Assembly (NCBI GenBank): GCA_964559135.1 | Contig: CAZLGG010000062.1 | Coordinates: 1 to 23,195 of the forward strand | DNA from: DRQF01 sp964559135 | GTDB lineage: Bacteria; Planctomycetota; GCA-002687715; DRQF01 | Length of the DNA: 23,195 nt | Direction of reading: 5' to 3' | Shown: in pieces, positions 7,336-15,089 of the stretch | How positions within the stretch are numbered: the stretch's first letter is position 1 | How the letters are laid out: each line of letters opens with the position of its first letter | Notes under the pieces: generated by a model | Seen by the model: only the letters and a program-made list of their open reading frames with translations | Told to the model about the DNA's origin: nothing | The model's database searches: none | Translations under genes and position numbers: made by a program

Positions 7336-8314
7336 TTTTGGCAACATCCTGCGCATGACCAGCTTCGGCGAATCCCACGGTCCCGCCCTGGGCGTCGTCG
7401 TGGACGGCGTGCCTCCGGGGATTGCTCTTCGCGAGGAGGATTTCCTCCCCGAGTTGGCGCGGCGCCGCCCGGGCCAGAGTGCGATAACGACTTCGAGGAA
7501 AGAATCGGACACGCCTCACATCCTCTCGGGGACTTTCCGAGAGATGACGACGGGCATGCCGATCGCCGTCATCGTCGAGAACGAGAACGCCCGTTCCGCC
7601 GACTACGACGACCTCGAGCATCGCCCGCGCCCCGGGCACGCCGACGAGACCTATGCCGCGAAGTACGGACATCGCGACCATCGCGGCGGCGGTCGGAGTT
7701 CGGGGAGGGAGACGCTTTGCCGCGTCATCGCAGGCGTCATCGCAAGAAAGATCCTTCCCGAGACGTGCCGAATCACCGGGCATGCCCTGCAGATCGGTCC
7801 CCACCGCGCCCAATCCTTCGACGCGGGGGTCATCGAGGCGAACCCCCTCCGTTCGGCGGACCCCGAGGCGGCCCGTCTCATGGAGGACTACATCAAGGAT
7901 CTCGAGGAGGCGGGCGACTCCACGGGGGGCCTGGTCGAGGTCCGCGTGGATGCACCGCCGGCCAACCTGGGGGAGCCGGTCTTCGGAAAGCTCAAGGCCC
8001 GTCTCGCGGACGCCATGCTCTCGGTCGGCGCCGTGACGGGATTCGCCTACGGCGCGGGGTTTTCCACCGCCACGTTGAGGGGCACGGAATACGTGGCCGA
8101 CCGGCGCCATTTCGGAGGCATTCTGGGCGGCATCTCGACGGGGGAACCCCTCCGCTTCGAGGTGAGCGTCAAACCCACGAGTTCCATCGGCGACGTCGCG
8201 CGCAAGGGCCGCCACGACCCCTGCATCGTTCCCCGGGTCATCCCCGTCCTCGAAGCGATGACCGCGTTTGTGCTGGCCGACCTCTTGCTTTGGCACCGCA
8301 CCCTCGGTCGTTGA
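7322..8314 (+). CDS. aroC: Chorismate synthase
   Basis: This 330-residue FMN-dependent enzyme converts EPSP to chorismate, the last common step. Family motifs are FGESHGPALG near the N-terminus, 'RRRPGQS', 'RPGHADETYAAKYGHRDHRGGG' (split across about residues 102-123) with the following RSSGRET, and RHDPCIVPR near the C-terminus. The frame is open upstream to 7043, but family homology begins at the ATG at 7322. This start overlaps the aroDE gene by 14 nt in another frame. At 330 residues it is at the short end for the family. The gene ends the operon and converges on the B12 permease gene, with only 12 bp between stop codons and no obvious terminator. Confidence 0.97.
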   Translation: MANNSFGNILRMTSFGESHGPALGVVVDGVPPGIALREEDFLPELARRRPGQSAITTSRKESDTPHILSGTFREMTTGMPIAVIVENENARSADYDDLEHRPRPGHADETYAAKYGHRDHRGGGRSSGRETLCRVIAGVIARKILPETCRITGHALQIGPHRAQSFDAGVIEANPLRSADPEAARLMEDYIKDLEEAGDSTGGLVEVRVDAPPANLGEPVFGKLKARLADAMLSVGAVTGFAYGAGFSTATLRGTEYVADRRHFGGILGGISTGEPLRFEVSVKPTSSIGDVARKGRHDPCIVPRVIPVLEAMTAFVLADLLLWHRTLGR

Positions 8315-8326
8315 CGCGGCCCGACA

Positions 8327-9364
8327 TCAGGGTCTTCGGAAGAGAAGGACGAGGAAGAAGGGTCCGCCGAGGAGGGACATGACGACGCCGGGGCGGAGCG
8401 CCGAATCATCGAGGAGGTAACGCGGAATGAGGTCCGCCATGAGGAGGAAGGCGGCACCGCCCAAGAGCGCCGCCGGAAGGAGGTCCCTGTGCCGGCCGCC
8501 GACGAGAAGCCTCATGATGTGGGGCGCCATCAACCCCAGAAACGCAATCTGTCCCGCCACGGCGACGGCGCTCGCCGTGAGAAGGCTCGCAAGACCGAGA
8601 GCCGTGAACTTGACGCGCTCCACGGAAACACCCACCGCCATCGCGTCCTCCTCGCCGAAGCGCAAAAGATCCATCTCGCGGACGAGGAACGGCAACACCA
8701 TGGCCGAGACGGCGAGTGTCGCCCAGATCAACGCCGCGTGCCCCGCGCTGCGATCATCGAGGATGCCGAACGTCCATGCGAACAGCGCCCGCGAGAGTTC
8801 GTAGTCGCGGAGGGCCAAGGCCTGGAGCAAAGCGAGAAGCCCTCCCAGCGTGGCGTTCATGGCGATCCCGCAAAGCAGCAGCGACGAAAGGGTCAACCGT
8901 CCGCGGCGCCCGGCGAGAAGAACGACCACGAGCGTCGCTGCGAGAGCGCCAAGGAAGGCGCCGAGCGCCACGAGAAAGGCCAACGAGGAGCCGGCGAGAG
9001 TGCCGGGGAGGAGCTTGGAAGCACTGCCGCCCAGCATCAGGATCATGGCGGAGGCTCCCACGCTGGCCCCCGCGCTGGTGCCGATGAGCCCGGGACTCGC
9101 CAGAGGATTGCGCACGAGCCCCTGCAGCAAGGCACCCGCAAGGGCCAACGCTCCGCCGACGCCCGCGGCGGTGAGCGCTTTCCAAAGACGCAATTCGAAG
9201 ACGGCCTGATGCAGGGAAGGCGCGCCGCGGAAGAGGTCCTGGAACCCGCGCCCGACTTCGCCGGCGTCCATCGGCCCGACCGGCCCCTCGCGGAGAGAAA
9301 ACCAGATCAAGACGAGGACGAACGTCAAGAAACCGAATTGGACTGCGAGGGGCTTCGCTCTCAC
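8327..9364 (-). CDS. Cobalamin/iron-type ABC transporter permease (FecCD/BtuC family)
   Basis: This 345-residue polytopic membrane protein has about eight to ten hydrophobic helices. Family landmarks include 'LRLWKALTAAGVGGALALAG' and the following LLQGLVRNPLASPGLIGTSAGAS, which is the BtuC/FecD signature, plus 'GQIAFLGLMAPHIMRLLVG' near the C-terminus. It should form the inner-membrane channel of a B12 importer. The start is GTG at 9364, overlapping the stop of the binding-protein gene as GTGA. A longer open frame to 9661 is only the antisense or out-of-frame continuation over that gene. The position behind a cobalamin riboswitch and a BtuF-like gene points to B12 rather than siderophore. 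No btuD ATPase follows; the next gene downstream is convergent aroC. Confidence 0.93.
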   Translation of the reverse strand: MRAKPLAVQFGFLTFVLVLIWFSLREGPVGPMDAGEVGRGFQDLFRGAPSLHQAVFELRLWKALTAAGVGGALALAGALLQGLVRNPLASPGLIGTSAGASVGASAMILMLGGSASKLLPGTLAGSSLAFLVALGAFLGALAATLVVVLLAGRRGRLTLSSLLLCGIAMNATLGGLLALLQALALRDYELSRALFAWTFGILDDRSAGHAALIWATLAVSAMVLPFLVREMDLLRFGEEDAMAVGVSVERVKFTALGLASLLTASAVAVAGQIAFLGLMAPHIMRLLVGGRHRDLLPAALLGGAAFLLMADLIPRYLLDDSALRPGVVMSLLGGPFFLVLLFRRP

Positions 9365-10350
9365 CGGTCCCGCTCCTCGAGAGCGATCGTGGGCAGGACG
9401 TCGATCGCCGAGGAAAGGACCTCCGCAGCCCGCAGCATCGTCTGAGACGTGGTGCTGAAGAGCCTGGGAGGGAGCTTGACGATGCGTCCTGTCGTGAGGA
9501 CCCTCAGCGATCGGAGAGCCGGAGTCTCTCTCAACACGGTTTCCGCCGCGGCCGGCTCGCCAGGCTCGGCCGAAATGACGAGAACGTCGGGAGCGAGGGC
9601 CAGGAGATCCTCGAAACTCAACGGCGTCCACCCGGCGCGCCCGTGGAGAACATTCACACAACCGGCGAGGCTCAGCACTTCATCCATGGTCGTCGCGTCG
9701 GCCGCCCCGAAGCCCCCCGCGCCTTGATTCGAGTAGGCGAGAGCGCGAAGAGGTTTTCGTTGTCGCGCCCGCGCTTGGAGAGTTTTTCGTCGCGCCTCGA
9801 GGGACTGGATGAGACGCCCGGCGCGCTCATCGGCTCCGAGGATCGCACCCAATTCGCGAAGAACGCGAAGGATCTGCTCCCAACGGGGCGACGACGCCAC
9901 CTGGAGGACGGCCACACCCGCCTCGACGAGTCGGTTCGTCGTTTCCGGGGCGTTGAAAGGGTCCACGAGGACGAGATCCGGGTCGTGGGCGAGCACACGC
10001 TCCGCGACGTAGCGCTCGAAGCGCGGCGTCTCCGCGAAGCGGGCGGCCAGGGGCGACGGTTCGGCAAGGACACTCCAGGAGTCCGCCTGTGCCGGGATCG
10101 CGACGATGCGCTGGGGCTCGACGAGGGCTGCGAGCATGTCGACGAGCCCCGCATTGGCGGGCACGCAACGGCGTGGTGGGGACGTGAGGGGTTCGGAGCG
10201 CCACTGGACGGGTCCCGCCGCGTTCGACGAGGCCGAAGACGACGGAGTGCGGGCGCAACCCAACAGGAGAAGCGAAACCAGAACGCCGAGAACGACCCCT
10301 CGATGGGCGCCGCGGGCGTTGCGCGCGCCCGCGAGGGAGATCCGAGACAT
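9361..10350 (-). CDS. Cobalamin-type ABC transporter substrate-binding lipoprotein (BtuF-like)
   Basis: This 329-residue protein has a type III periplasmic binding fold. The N-terminus is a lipoprotein signal with lipobox L-L-L-G-C. The body shows the family pattern: 'VDMLAALVEPQRIVAI' (two-lobe start), 'VLAHDPDLVLVDPFNAPETTNRL', a helix-rich middle, 'ATTMDEVLSLAGCVNVL', and 'EDLLALAPDVLVISAEPGEP'. It would capture corrinoid outside the inner membrane and deliver it to the permease encoded next. I chose ATG at 10350 because GGAGAGG lies 6 nt upstream. A TTG eight codons earlier is possible but poorer. The gene sits just downstream of a cobalamin riboswitch, which is the strongest evidence for a corrinoid ligand. 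It overlaps the permease by 4 nt. Confidence 0.92.
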   Translation of the reverse strand: MSRISLAGARNARGAHRGVVLGVLVSLLLLGCARTPSSSASSNAAGPVQWRSEPLTSPPRRCVPANAGLVDMLAALVEPQRIVAIPAQADSWSVLAEPSPLAARFAETPRFERYVAERVLAHDPDLVLVDPFNAPETTNRLVEAGVAVLQVASSPRWEQILRVLRELGAILGADERAGRLIQSLEARRKTLQARARQRKPLRALAYSNQGAGGFGAADATTMDEVLSLAGCVNVLHGRAGWTPLSFEDLLALAPDVLVISAEPGEPAAAETVLRETPALRSLRVLTTGRIVKLPPRLFSTTSQTMLRAAEVLSSAIDVLPTIALEERDR

Positions 10351-10363
10351 GCGGAACCTCTCC

Positions 10364-10382
10364 GGGATCGCCAAGCGATCCC
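10364..10382 (-). promoter_or_regulatory. Hairpin abutting the btuF-like ribosome-binding site
   Basis: This is a perfect 8-bp stem (GGGATCGC / GCGATCCC) with a 3-nt loop. It ends directly against the GGAGAGG Shine-Dalgarno at 10357-10363 of the binding-protein gene. It lies between the riboswitch core and the start codon, so it is a candidate part of the expression platform, probably acting on translation initiation because no U-tract is present. Confidence 0.45.
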
Positions 10383-10384
10383 AT

Positions 10385-10580
10385 TCGGAACGGAGCCTCC
10401 GAGGTGTCCTGGCTCACGGCTCCCGAGGAGGGGTGTCCTCGACGTCCCCCTTCGCCTTCCACGGAATGACTCCCGCGTGGCATCCGAAGGGCGACTCGCC
10501 GCTCACAGTGGCGCGACCGCGCCGGATTCTCACCGGCTTCCCTCTCCCGAGCCTATGGATTCAAGGACCCCGCCCGGGAA
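10385..10580 (-). promoter_or_regulatory. Cobalamin (AdoCbl) riboswitch
   Basis: Read on the minus strand, the leader contains the hallmark pieces of the class in order: AGGGAAGCCGGTG followed by AGAATCCGGCGC, then GCGCCACTGTGAGC, then a GGATGCC/GGAAGGCG-type arm, and finally GAGCCAGGACACC close to the gene. The order and spacing match the cobalamin riboswitch consensus, including the B12-box region. It precedes the BtuF-like and BtuC-like genes by a few dozen bases, so high B12 should repress the importer. The ends are approximate because P1 was not resolved by eye. Confidence 0.9.
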
Positions 10581-10604
10581 GGCTTCGTTGGATGTCAGTG
10601 CTGC

Positions 10605-10623
10605 GGTCCTCCCGCGGAGGACC
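10605..10623 (-). terminator. Perfect hairpin, possible terminator or structural element
   Basis: This is an 8-bp perfect stem (GGTCCTCC / GGAGGACC) with a 3-nt loop, between the lipoprotein gene and the riboswitch. No U-run follows on either strand. It may be a factor-assisted stop or an RNA-stabilising structure for the lipoprotein transcript. Confidence 0.3.
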
Positions 10624-10659
10624 CCATGGAAGCATGCGGGAGGACCGGGCCGGCTTCAA

Positions 10660-10679
10660 GGGCAGGGCGTGCCCTGCCC
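10660..10679 (-). terminator. Hairpin just after the Ig-like lipoprotein gene
   Basis: A stem GGGCAGGG / CCCTGCCC with a CACG loop lies 12 nt past the lipoprotein stop codon. It is a strong GC stem but lacks a U-tract (TTGAAG follows), so it is a likely weak or Rho-assisted terminator. Confidence 0.45.
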
Positions 10680-10691
10680 CGGAAACCGGCT

Positions 10692-13295
10692 TCACTGCTC
10701 GTATTGGACGGTGATCTCATCCACCGACGGGAAAACGTCCGTGGTCGAGGAAAGCGGCGGAGGATCGAAGCCGATGGTCACGCGAATCTGGAAAAAGCGA
10801 TACCCGTCCAACTGGTCCACGTCCGACAAAGGGATGGGCGCCGTCATCAGGGGAAGGCCGTCGGCCGTCATCGCCGTGGTGGCCGGGGCTCCCGGCTGAG
10901 CCGGATCCTCGGCGATCCCCACCAGTTCGATCGTGACCGTCCCCCCGGAGACGGTGCCCAAGTCGACGACGGCGGATGCCGACGTGTAGTCCGTCGCGGA
11001 GGAGCCCGTGTCGATGGGTAGGGACACGGCCGTTCCTCCATAGAGGTTGGCGCCGGGGTCTCCGAGTCCCAGGGGCATCCCCGTCGCCAGTTCACCCTTC
11101 ACGACGCTCGAAAGCGTGGCCAGGAAAGCGCTCGTCGTCCCATCCGCGTCCTCGATCTGGATGACGCCGTCTCCCCCGGCGCCTCCGTCGCCGTTCAAGG
11201 CCGGATCGACGTCGGTGGGTCCACCCGAGGCGTCGAACACGACTCCGACGCCCAGATTCAGATCGCTCAGGCTTCGAATCACCATGCTTCCTCCGGATCC
11301 GCCGCCACCATGGCCGGCAAAAACGCCGCCGGCACCACCTCCGGCGCCCCCACTGCAATCGAAGAGCACGGCAGTTCCGATGGTCAGTGGTCCCAGACAG
11401 GAGAATTCCAAGGCTCCGCCGCCGCCGCCGCCGGACCCACCAGGAATATGCGTCCCGACGTTCGAAGGGATGGTCAACCGATCCCCGCCGGCGCCGCCCC
11501 CGCTTCCACCCACCGCGTTCCGCAGGGGTGGAATCATTGCGGCCGGAAAGGGACCGGGTTGGCCGGCAGGCGGCGCGCCCAAACCCATCCCATCCGTGCC
11601 CATGTGGGTCTCGCCCGCTTGGGAAACGTTGAAGGTGAACGTGAAGGCAGGCGCCGGGTTGTTGCTGTCGTACCCTCCGAAGGAGCTCGCGGAACCTCCC
11701 CCTCCCCCCGATGCGGCGAGGTTGAAGTTGGGCTCGAGGCCGAGGCTGCCCGCCCCTCCCCCCCCGAAGAGGGGGTTCATGGAGTCCAGGTTGGGTTGAT
11801 CCCCTGGACGCGTCGGGTCCGTGGCGTCAACGCGGCCTCCTTCACCGGGAAGCCCCATCGGGGATGCGGTCCCGTTGGTCATGGGTGACGACGTGCCGCC
11901 TCGCCCGGCACCCGGCCCTCCCCATCCACCCAGACGGAGGCTCGTGGCCGCAGAGGGTACCGTCCCGCCAAAAATCCCCGCACGCCCGCTGCAATCGATC
12001 ATGACACCGTCATGAATCAGAATCGCTCCTTGACAACGGATCAAGGCGGGACGATTGCTCTCGCCGGGAGGCTGATCGGTGGTCCCCGTGAACTGCAAGG
12101 TGACGCCGAAATTCAGCATCTCCCCCATGGTCAGACTCGTGAAGTTGAAGACCCCTGGATGATTGAGCGGCATCAGGTCCGTGTTGATCACGAGCGCGGT
12201 GTCGAAAACCCCCGCGCCATCGGAACCGTCTCCAAGAACGTCCCCTAGAGAAACGGCGGACAAGACTCCCGAGCCGTCCCACTGAACCGCCCCCTGGGTC
12301 GAGGCCCGATTCGTCACCGAGTCGAAACTCTCCTGGAACACCTGCGCCACGGGATTGTTATTGTCCGGAATCGAGAAGAGCAGATCCGACGAGGTGGCGG
12401 CGTCTCCGTTCAGGTCGGTGACACCGTTGAGAACGACCTGGAAGACATCCCCGTCAGCAAGTGGAAGCTGGGTATCCAGCACGATGCGCGACCGGAGAGG
12501 ATCGGAAAGACTTCCCGCCTGGAAGAACGTCACCGTGAAGGCCTGGGGAACGGGCCCCTGGGAATTCGCCGTCGTGTTGAGGAGCGATACGGTGTTGGCG
12601 TTGACGGTGGCCGGGTCGAGGGCCTGATCGAAGTCGAGAGTGATCCGTGATCCCCCCGTCGCCCCCGTCAAGTCGGCCGGAATGGCGATCGGTGCCGTCG
12701 CGTTCATCGCCGGCGTCGTCGCCACGACGGCGGGCGCCGTGGGAATCGGGTCGAAGTAGGGGGAGGGACCAGGGCAACTCTTCACGGTGAAGCCAGCGCT
12801 GACGGTGGTGGGAATCGCCGCGCCGCCGGCAAGAATCATCGACGTCGCCGTGCCGTCCATGCCGTGGACGATGACCGAATACTCGGTGTCGGCGGCGAAT
12901 CCGGCCGCGCAGGGCTGCTGGGGATCGGTGGGCGGGGTCGCCTCGAAGTGGACGAGCCTGGGATCGCTCGGGTCGATGCGAAAAAGCCCCTGGGCGGGCT
13001 GCTGGTTCTGAACGTCGAAGATCTCGATGCTCCCTCCCGCGGCGGCGCCAGCGGGAGGGAGAGACGAGGGATCGACGGGAGCGTTGAAACGAAATGTCAC
13101 CCGCGCGTTCACGAACGCGCCGACGGGAGAGCCCACGGGGAGGGGACCGTCCTTGACGAAAATGGTGCCGGCGATGCCCGCGGCTTGAATGTCCAACAGA
13201 TCAAAGGGGCCGCCGTTTCCCCCACCGCCTCCGCAGGAGGAGAGGAGGATCATGCATGTCATCCCGGCAAGGATGGTCAGACGTGAAGTCGTCAT
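10692..13295 (-). CDS. Large Ig-like, glycine-rich surface lipoprotein
   Basis: This 867-residue protein has no recognised enzyme function. The N-terminus is a lipoprotein signal with lipobox L-L-S-S-C (Cys21) followed by a Gly run. Two segments, about 52-172 and 190-310, read like bacterial Ig-like (SbsA/Big_5-type) domains, for example 'VTFRFNAPVDPSSLPP' and 'ITLDFDQALDPATVNANTV'. Residues about 415-715 are very rich in Gly, Pro, Asn and Ser. They contain three copies of a pattern like 'GxLxIxxGVxxDxSGG' at about 422-437, 634-650 and 678-692. The last 120 residues are a more ordinary beta-type region. It is probably an outer-surface or exported structural or adhesive protein. GGAAGG lies about 13 nt upstream of ATG 13295. 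It is transcribed alone, towards the B12 riboswitch. Confidence 0.85.
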   Translation of the reverse strand: MTTSRLTILAGMTCMILLSSCGGGGGNGGPFDLLDIQAAGIAGTIFVKDGPLPVGSPVGAFVNARVTFRFNAPVDPSSLPPAGAAAGGSIEIFDVQNQQPAQGLFRIDPSDPRLVHFEATPPTDPQQPCAAGFAADTEYSVIVHGMDGTATSMILAGGAAIPTTVSAGFTVKSCPGPSPYFDPIPTAPAVVATTPAMNATAPIAIPADLTGATGGSRITLDFDQALDPATVNANTVSLLNTTANSQGPVPQAFTVTFFQAGSLSDPLRSRIVLDTQLPLADGDVFQVVLNGVTDLNGDAATSSDLLFSIPDNNNPVAQVFQESFDSVTNRASTQGAVQWDGSGVLSAVSLGDVLGDGSDGAGVFDTALVINTDLMPLNHPGVFNFTSLTMGEMLNFGVTLQFTGTTDQPPGESNRPALIRCQGAILIHDGVMIDCSGRAGIFGGTVPSAATSLRLGGWGGPGAGRGGTSSPMTNGTASPMGLPGEGGRVDATDPTRPGDQPNLDSMNPLFGGGGAGSLGLEPNFNLAASGGGGGSASSFGGYDSNNPAPAFTFTFNVSQAGETHMGTDGMGLGAPPAGQPGPFPAAMIPPLRNAVGGSGGGAGGDRLTIPSNVGTHIPGGSGGGGGGALEFSCLGPLTIGTAVLFDCSGGAGGGAGGVFAGHGGGGSGGSMVIRSLSDLNLGVGVVFDASGGPTDVDPALNGDGGAGGDGVIQIEDADGTTSAFLATLSSVVKGELATGMPLGLGDPGANLYGGTAVSLPIDTGSSATDYTSASAVVDLGTVSGGTVTIELVGIAEDPAQPGAPATTAMTADGLPLMTAPIPLSDVDQLDGYRFFQIRVTIGFDPPPLSSTTDVFPSVDEITVQYEQ

Positions 13296-13627
13296 AGTCG
13301 ATTTTTCCTTCCGCCCGTTCGGAATCGAACGAGCCCGAGTCGAATGAGATGAATCATCAATTCGGAATGCGGTGCCAAGATCTCGCTGAGGAAAACTCTA
13401 CACCAAGACCACTTGGAGATGGAAGGGTTAAGTACGAAAACTTCGACCTATCGAGGGGGCTCCGCGTTCGGTGCAAGGGACATCCCCCGCGAAACTGCCG
13501 TGAGCCTTTCCCGTGGATCGAGATACGAATTCGCGGGCGACGTCCTGGTTTTCGTGAACGCCCCACGAAGAAGACCGCGAATCGACCCACTCAGGCACCG
13601 CGATGGACGATGCCGATTCCCACCCCA
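13296..13627. other. Intergenic region without a supported gene
   Basis: About 330 bp lie between the dCMP deaminase stop and the lipoprotein start, both on the minus strand. The part nearest the lipoprotein (about 13296-13445) is noticeably more AT-rich than its surroundings and presumably carries that gene's promoter. I could not assign -35/-10 boxes with confidence. A 6-bp inverted repeat (TTCGTG ... CACGAA) lies at 13551-13569. Short open frames here have no recognisable protein character. Confidence 0.5.
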
Positions 13628-14074
13628 CTACCTGTTTTCCGTCAGGTCCGCGAGGGCGACCAACTCGAGGCCCAACTCACGGGCGGCCTCGAAGATGCGT
13701 TCGTCCCGATAGAACTCGTCGTAGACGATGCGGCGAATGCCGGCGTTGGCAATGAGACGAAAGCAGGGCCAGCAGGGCGAGGACGTGACGTAGATCGTGC
13801 CGTTCTCGACGGACTTGCCGTGCCGGGCGGCCTGGACGATGGCATTGGCCTCCGCGTGGACCGTGCGGACGCAGTGCCCGTCCTCCATGAGATGTCCCAC
13901 GTCGTCACAATGGGCGAGACCGGCGATGGAACCGTTGTATCCGGTGGAAACCACGAACCGGTCCTTGGCGATCACGGCGCCCACGTGCTTGCGTTCGCAC
14001 GTGGATCGCCGGGACGCCACGCGGGCCAATTCCATCAGATACTCGTCGAACGTCTGTCTGGCCATGGACCCCAT
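13628..14074 (-). CDS. Deoxycytidylate (dCMP) deaminase
   Basis: This 148-residue zinc enzyme deaminates dCMP to dUMP for thymidylate synthesis. The catalytic zinc motif is complete: H73-A-E75 and P100-C101-W-P-C104. The second set of conserved residues typical of the dCMP/ComEB branch is also present: STCERKHVGAVI (24-35) and CDD.GH...C.RTVHAE (about 56-75). The length is normal. The start is ATG 14074 or ATG 14065 (residue 4); neither has a clear Shine-Dalgarno. The gene lies 57 bp downstream of murQ on the same strand and is probably cotranscribed. No functional link to murQ is apparent. Confidence 0.94.
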   Translation of the reverse strand: MGSMARQTFDEYLMELARVASRRSTCERKHVGAVIAKDRFVVSTGYNGSIAGLAHCDDVGHLMEDGHCVRTVHAEANAIVQAARHGKSVENGTIYVTSSPCWPCFRLIANAGIRRIVYDEFYRDERIFEAARELGLELVALADLTENR

Positions 14075-14131
14075 GTTACCCGAATCCCTGGCGGATCGAG
14101 AAGGGACGGGGAGCGCGACCGGCGACGCAGC

Positions 14132-15034
14132 TCAGGAGCCGGCGAGGGCTCGGCGGAGGCTGCCGTGGGCGGCGGAGAGAAGGCGGCGGGCTTCCGCGGC
14201 GGAGCAGTTCCTCTTCAGCATGAGGACGGCCACTCGCACGTCGCCGTCGGCGCGATCCAAGGCCTTGGCCACACCATCATTCCGTTCGGCCAGACGTGCC
14301 GTCAGCCGTTCCGCTCGACGCCGTAGCTTCGCGTTGGTGGGACGAACGCCCACCATCCAGTGCCCGTAGGTGCGGCCGAGGCGGACCATCACGGCGGTCG
14401 AAATCATGTTGAGGACCATCTTCTGGGCGGTGCCGGCCTTCAAGCGCGTCGAACCCGCCAAGACCTCCGGCCCGGTCTCCACGAGAATGACGTCGTCGGC
14501 CGCGCCGGCCAGCGGCGAGGAAGGATTGCAGACGAGAGCGCCGCATCGGGCACCGGCGCCGGAGGCCCCATCCAAGACACCCAGGCACCAGGGAGCCCGC
14601 CCGCTCGCGGACACGGCGAGGACGTAGTCGCCTTCCCCGACACCCGCCTCACGGGCGGCCGCTCGCCCCGCCTCGCGATCGTCCTCCACGCCCTCCTTTG
14701 CACGCACGAAGGCCTCCGGGCCCCCCGCGAGGTGACCCTGGTAGAGATCCGGCTCGACGCCGAAGGTCGGCACGCATTCCACCGCGTCGAGGAGAACCAG
14801 ACGGCCGCTCGTTCCGGCTCCGAAACCGTGGAAGCGTCCGCCGTCGGTCAGACGCCGGGCCACCGCATCCACGACGATGCCGATGGATGGTACGGCCTCC
14901 GATACCGCCTCCAGGGCGCGGCGATCCTGGGCGTTCATCGTGCGCAGAACATCCTCCGTGGAGAGGAGGTCCAAGGCCTCGCTCGACCGCAATCCCTGCT
15001 CGGTGGGAAGATCGTCCAGGTGCTCGTCGCCCAT
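14132..15034 (-). CDS. murQ: N-acetylmuramic acid 6-phosphate etherase
   Basis: This 300-residue SIS-domain enzyme cleaves the lactyl ether of MurNAc-6-phosphate to give GlcNAc-6-phosphate and lactate in peptidoglycan recycling. Conserved segments are LPTEQGLRSSEALDLLST near the N-terminus, GAGTSGRLVLLDAVECVPTFG (continuous, with the catalytic Glu of 'VEC'), 'EGVEDD', SASGRAPW, CNPSSPLA, and GPEVLAGSTRLKAGTAQKM with the following VLNMISTA. The C-terminus ends in a small helical bundle. ATG 15034 fits the family N-terminus; a longer in-frame extension to 15208 overlaps the divergent sulfatase and has no family match. No anmK, nagZ or PTS gene is next to it. Confidence 0.96.
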   Translation of the reverse strand: MGDEHLDDLPTEQGLRSSEALDLLSTEDVLRTMNAQDRRALEAVSEAVPSIGIVVDAVARRLTDGGRFHGFGAGTSGRLVLLDAVECVPTFGVEPDLYQGHLAGGPEAFVRAKEGVEDDREAGRAAAREAGVGEGDYVLAVSASGRAPWCLGVLDGASGAGARCGALVCNPSSPLAGAADDVILVETGPEVLAGSTRLKAGTAQKMVLNMISTAVMVRLGRTYGHWMVGVRPTNAKLRRRAERLTARLAERNDGVAKALDRADGDVRVAVLMLKRNCSAAEARRLLSAAHGSLRRALAGS

Positions 15035-15089
15035 GGAAGAAGTCTTCGCCCCCGACCATCCCTTGTCAAGCGACGCCCGGTGGGCGACG
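15035..15089. promoter_or_regulatory. Short divergent spacer between murQ and the sulfatase gene
   Basis: Only 55 bp separate the two divergent starts, so promoters for one or both must overlap coding sequence or be compact. No clear -35/-10 boxes were found by eye. Confidence 0.3.

Noticed and set aside
5884..7512. Open frame of 542 codons on the minus strand across aroDE
   Set aside because: It is antisense to a gene with complete dehydroquinase and shikimate dehydrogenase motifs.
7159..8333. Identical 15-base word at 7159-7173 and 8319-8333
   Set aside because: One copy is inside aroDE and one after aroC; there is no further similarity. A single 15-mer repeat is plausible by chance in 23 kb of GC-rich DNA.
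9365..9661. N-terminal extension of the permease frame upstream of 9364
   Set aside because: It overlaps the binding-protein gene out of frame and reads as Arg/Pro/Ser-rich noise. The GTG at 9364 overlapping the previous stop is a better start.
11180..11960. Gly-codon-rich stretch looking like a tandem DNA repeat
   Set aside because: The repetition comes from glycine codons in one continuous reading frame; there are no regular repeat units or spacers, so it is neither a CRISPR array nor a minisatellite.
13349..14326. Plus-strand open frame of 325 codons across the intergenic region and dCMP deaminase
   Set aside because: Most of it is antisense to the dCMP deaminase and murQ genes, and the intergenic part has no recognisable protein motif.
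14877..15089. 5' extension of the sulfatase frame
   Set aside because: It is antisense to murQ and lacks coding character; a normal signal peptide starts at 15090 or 15099.
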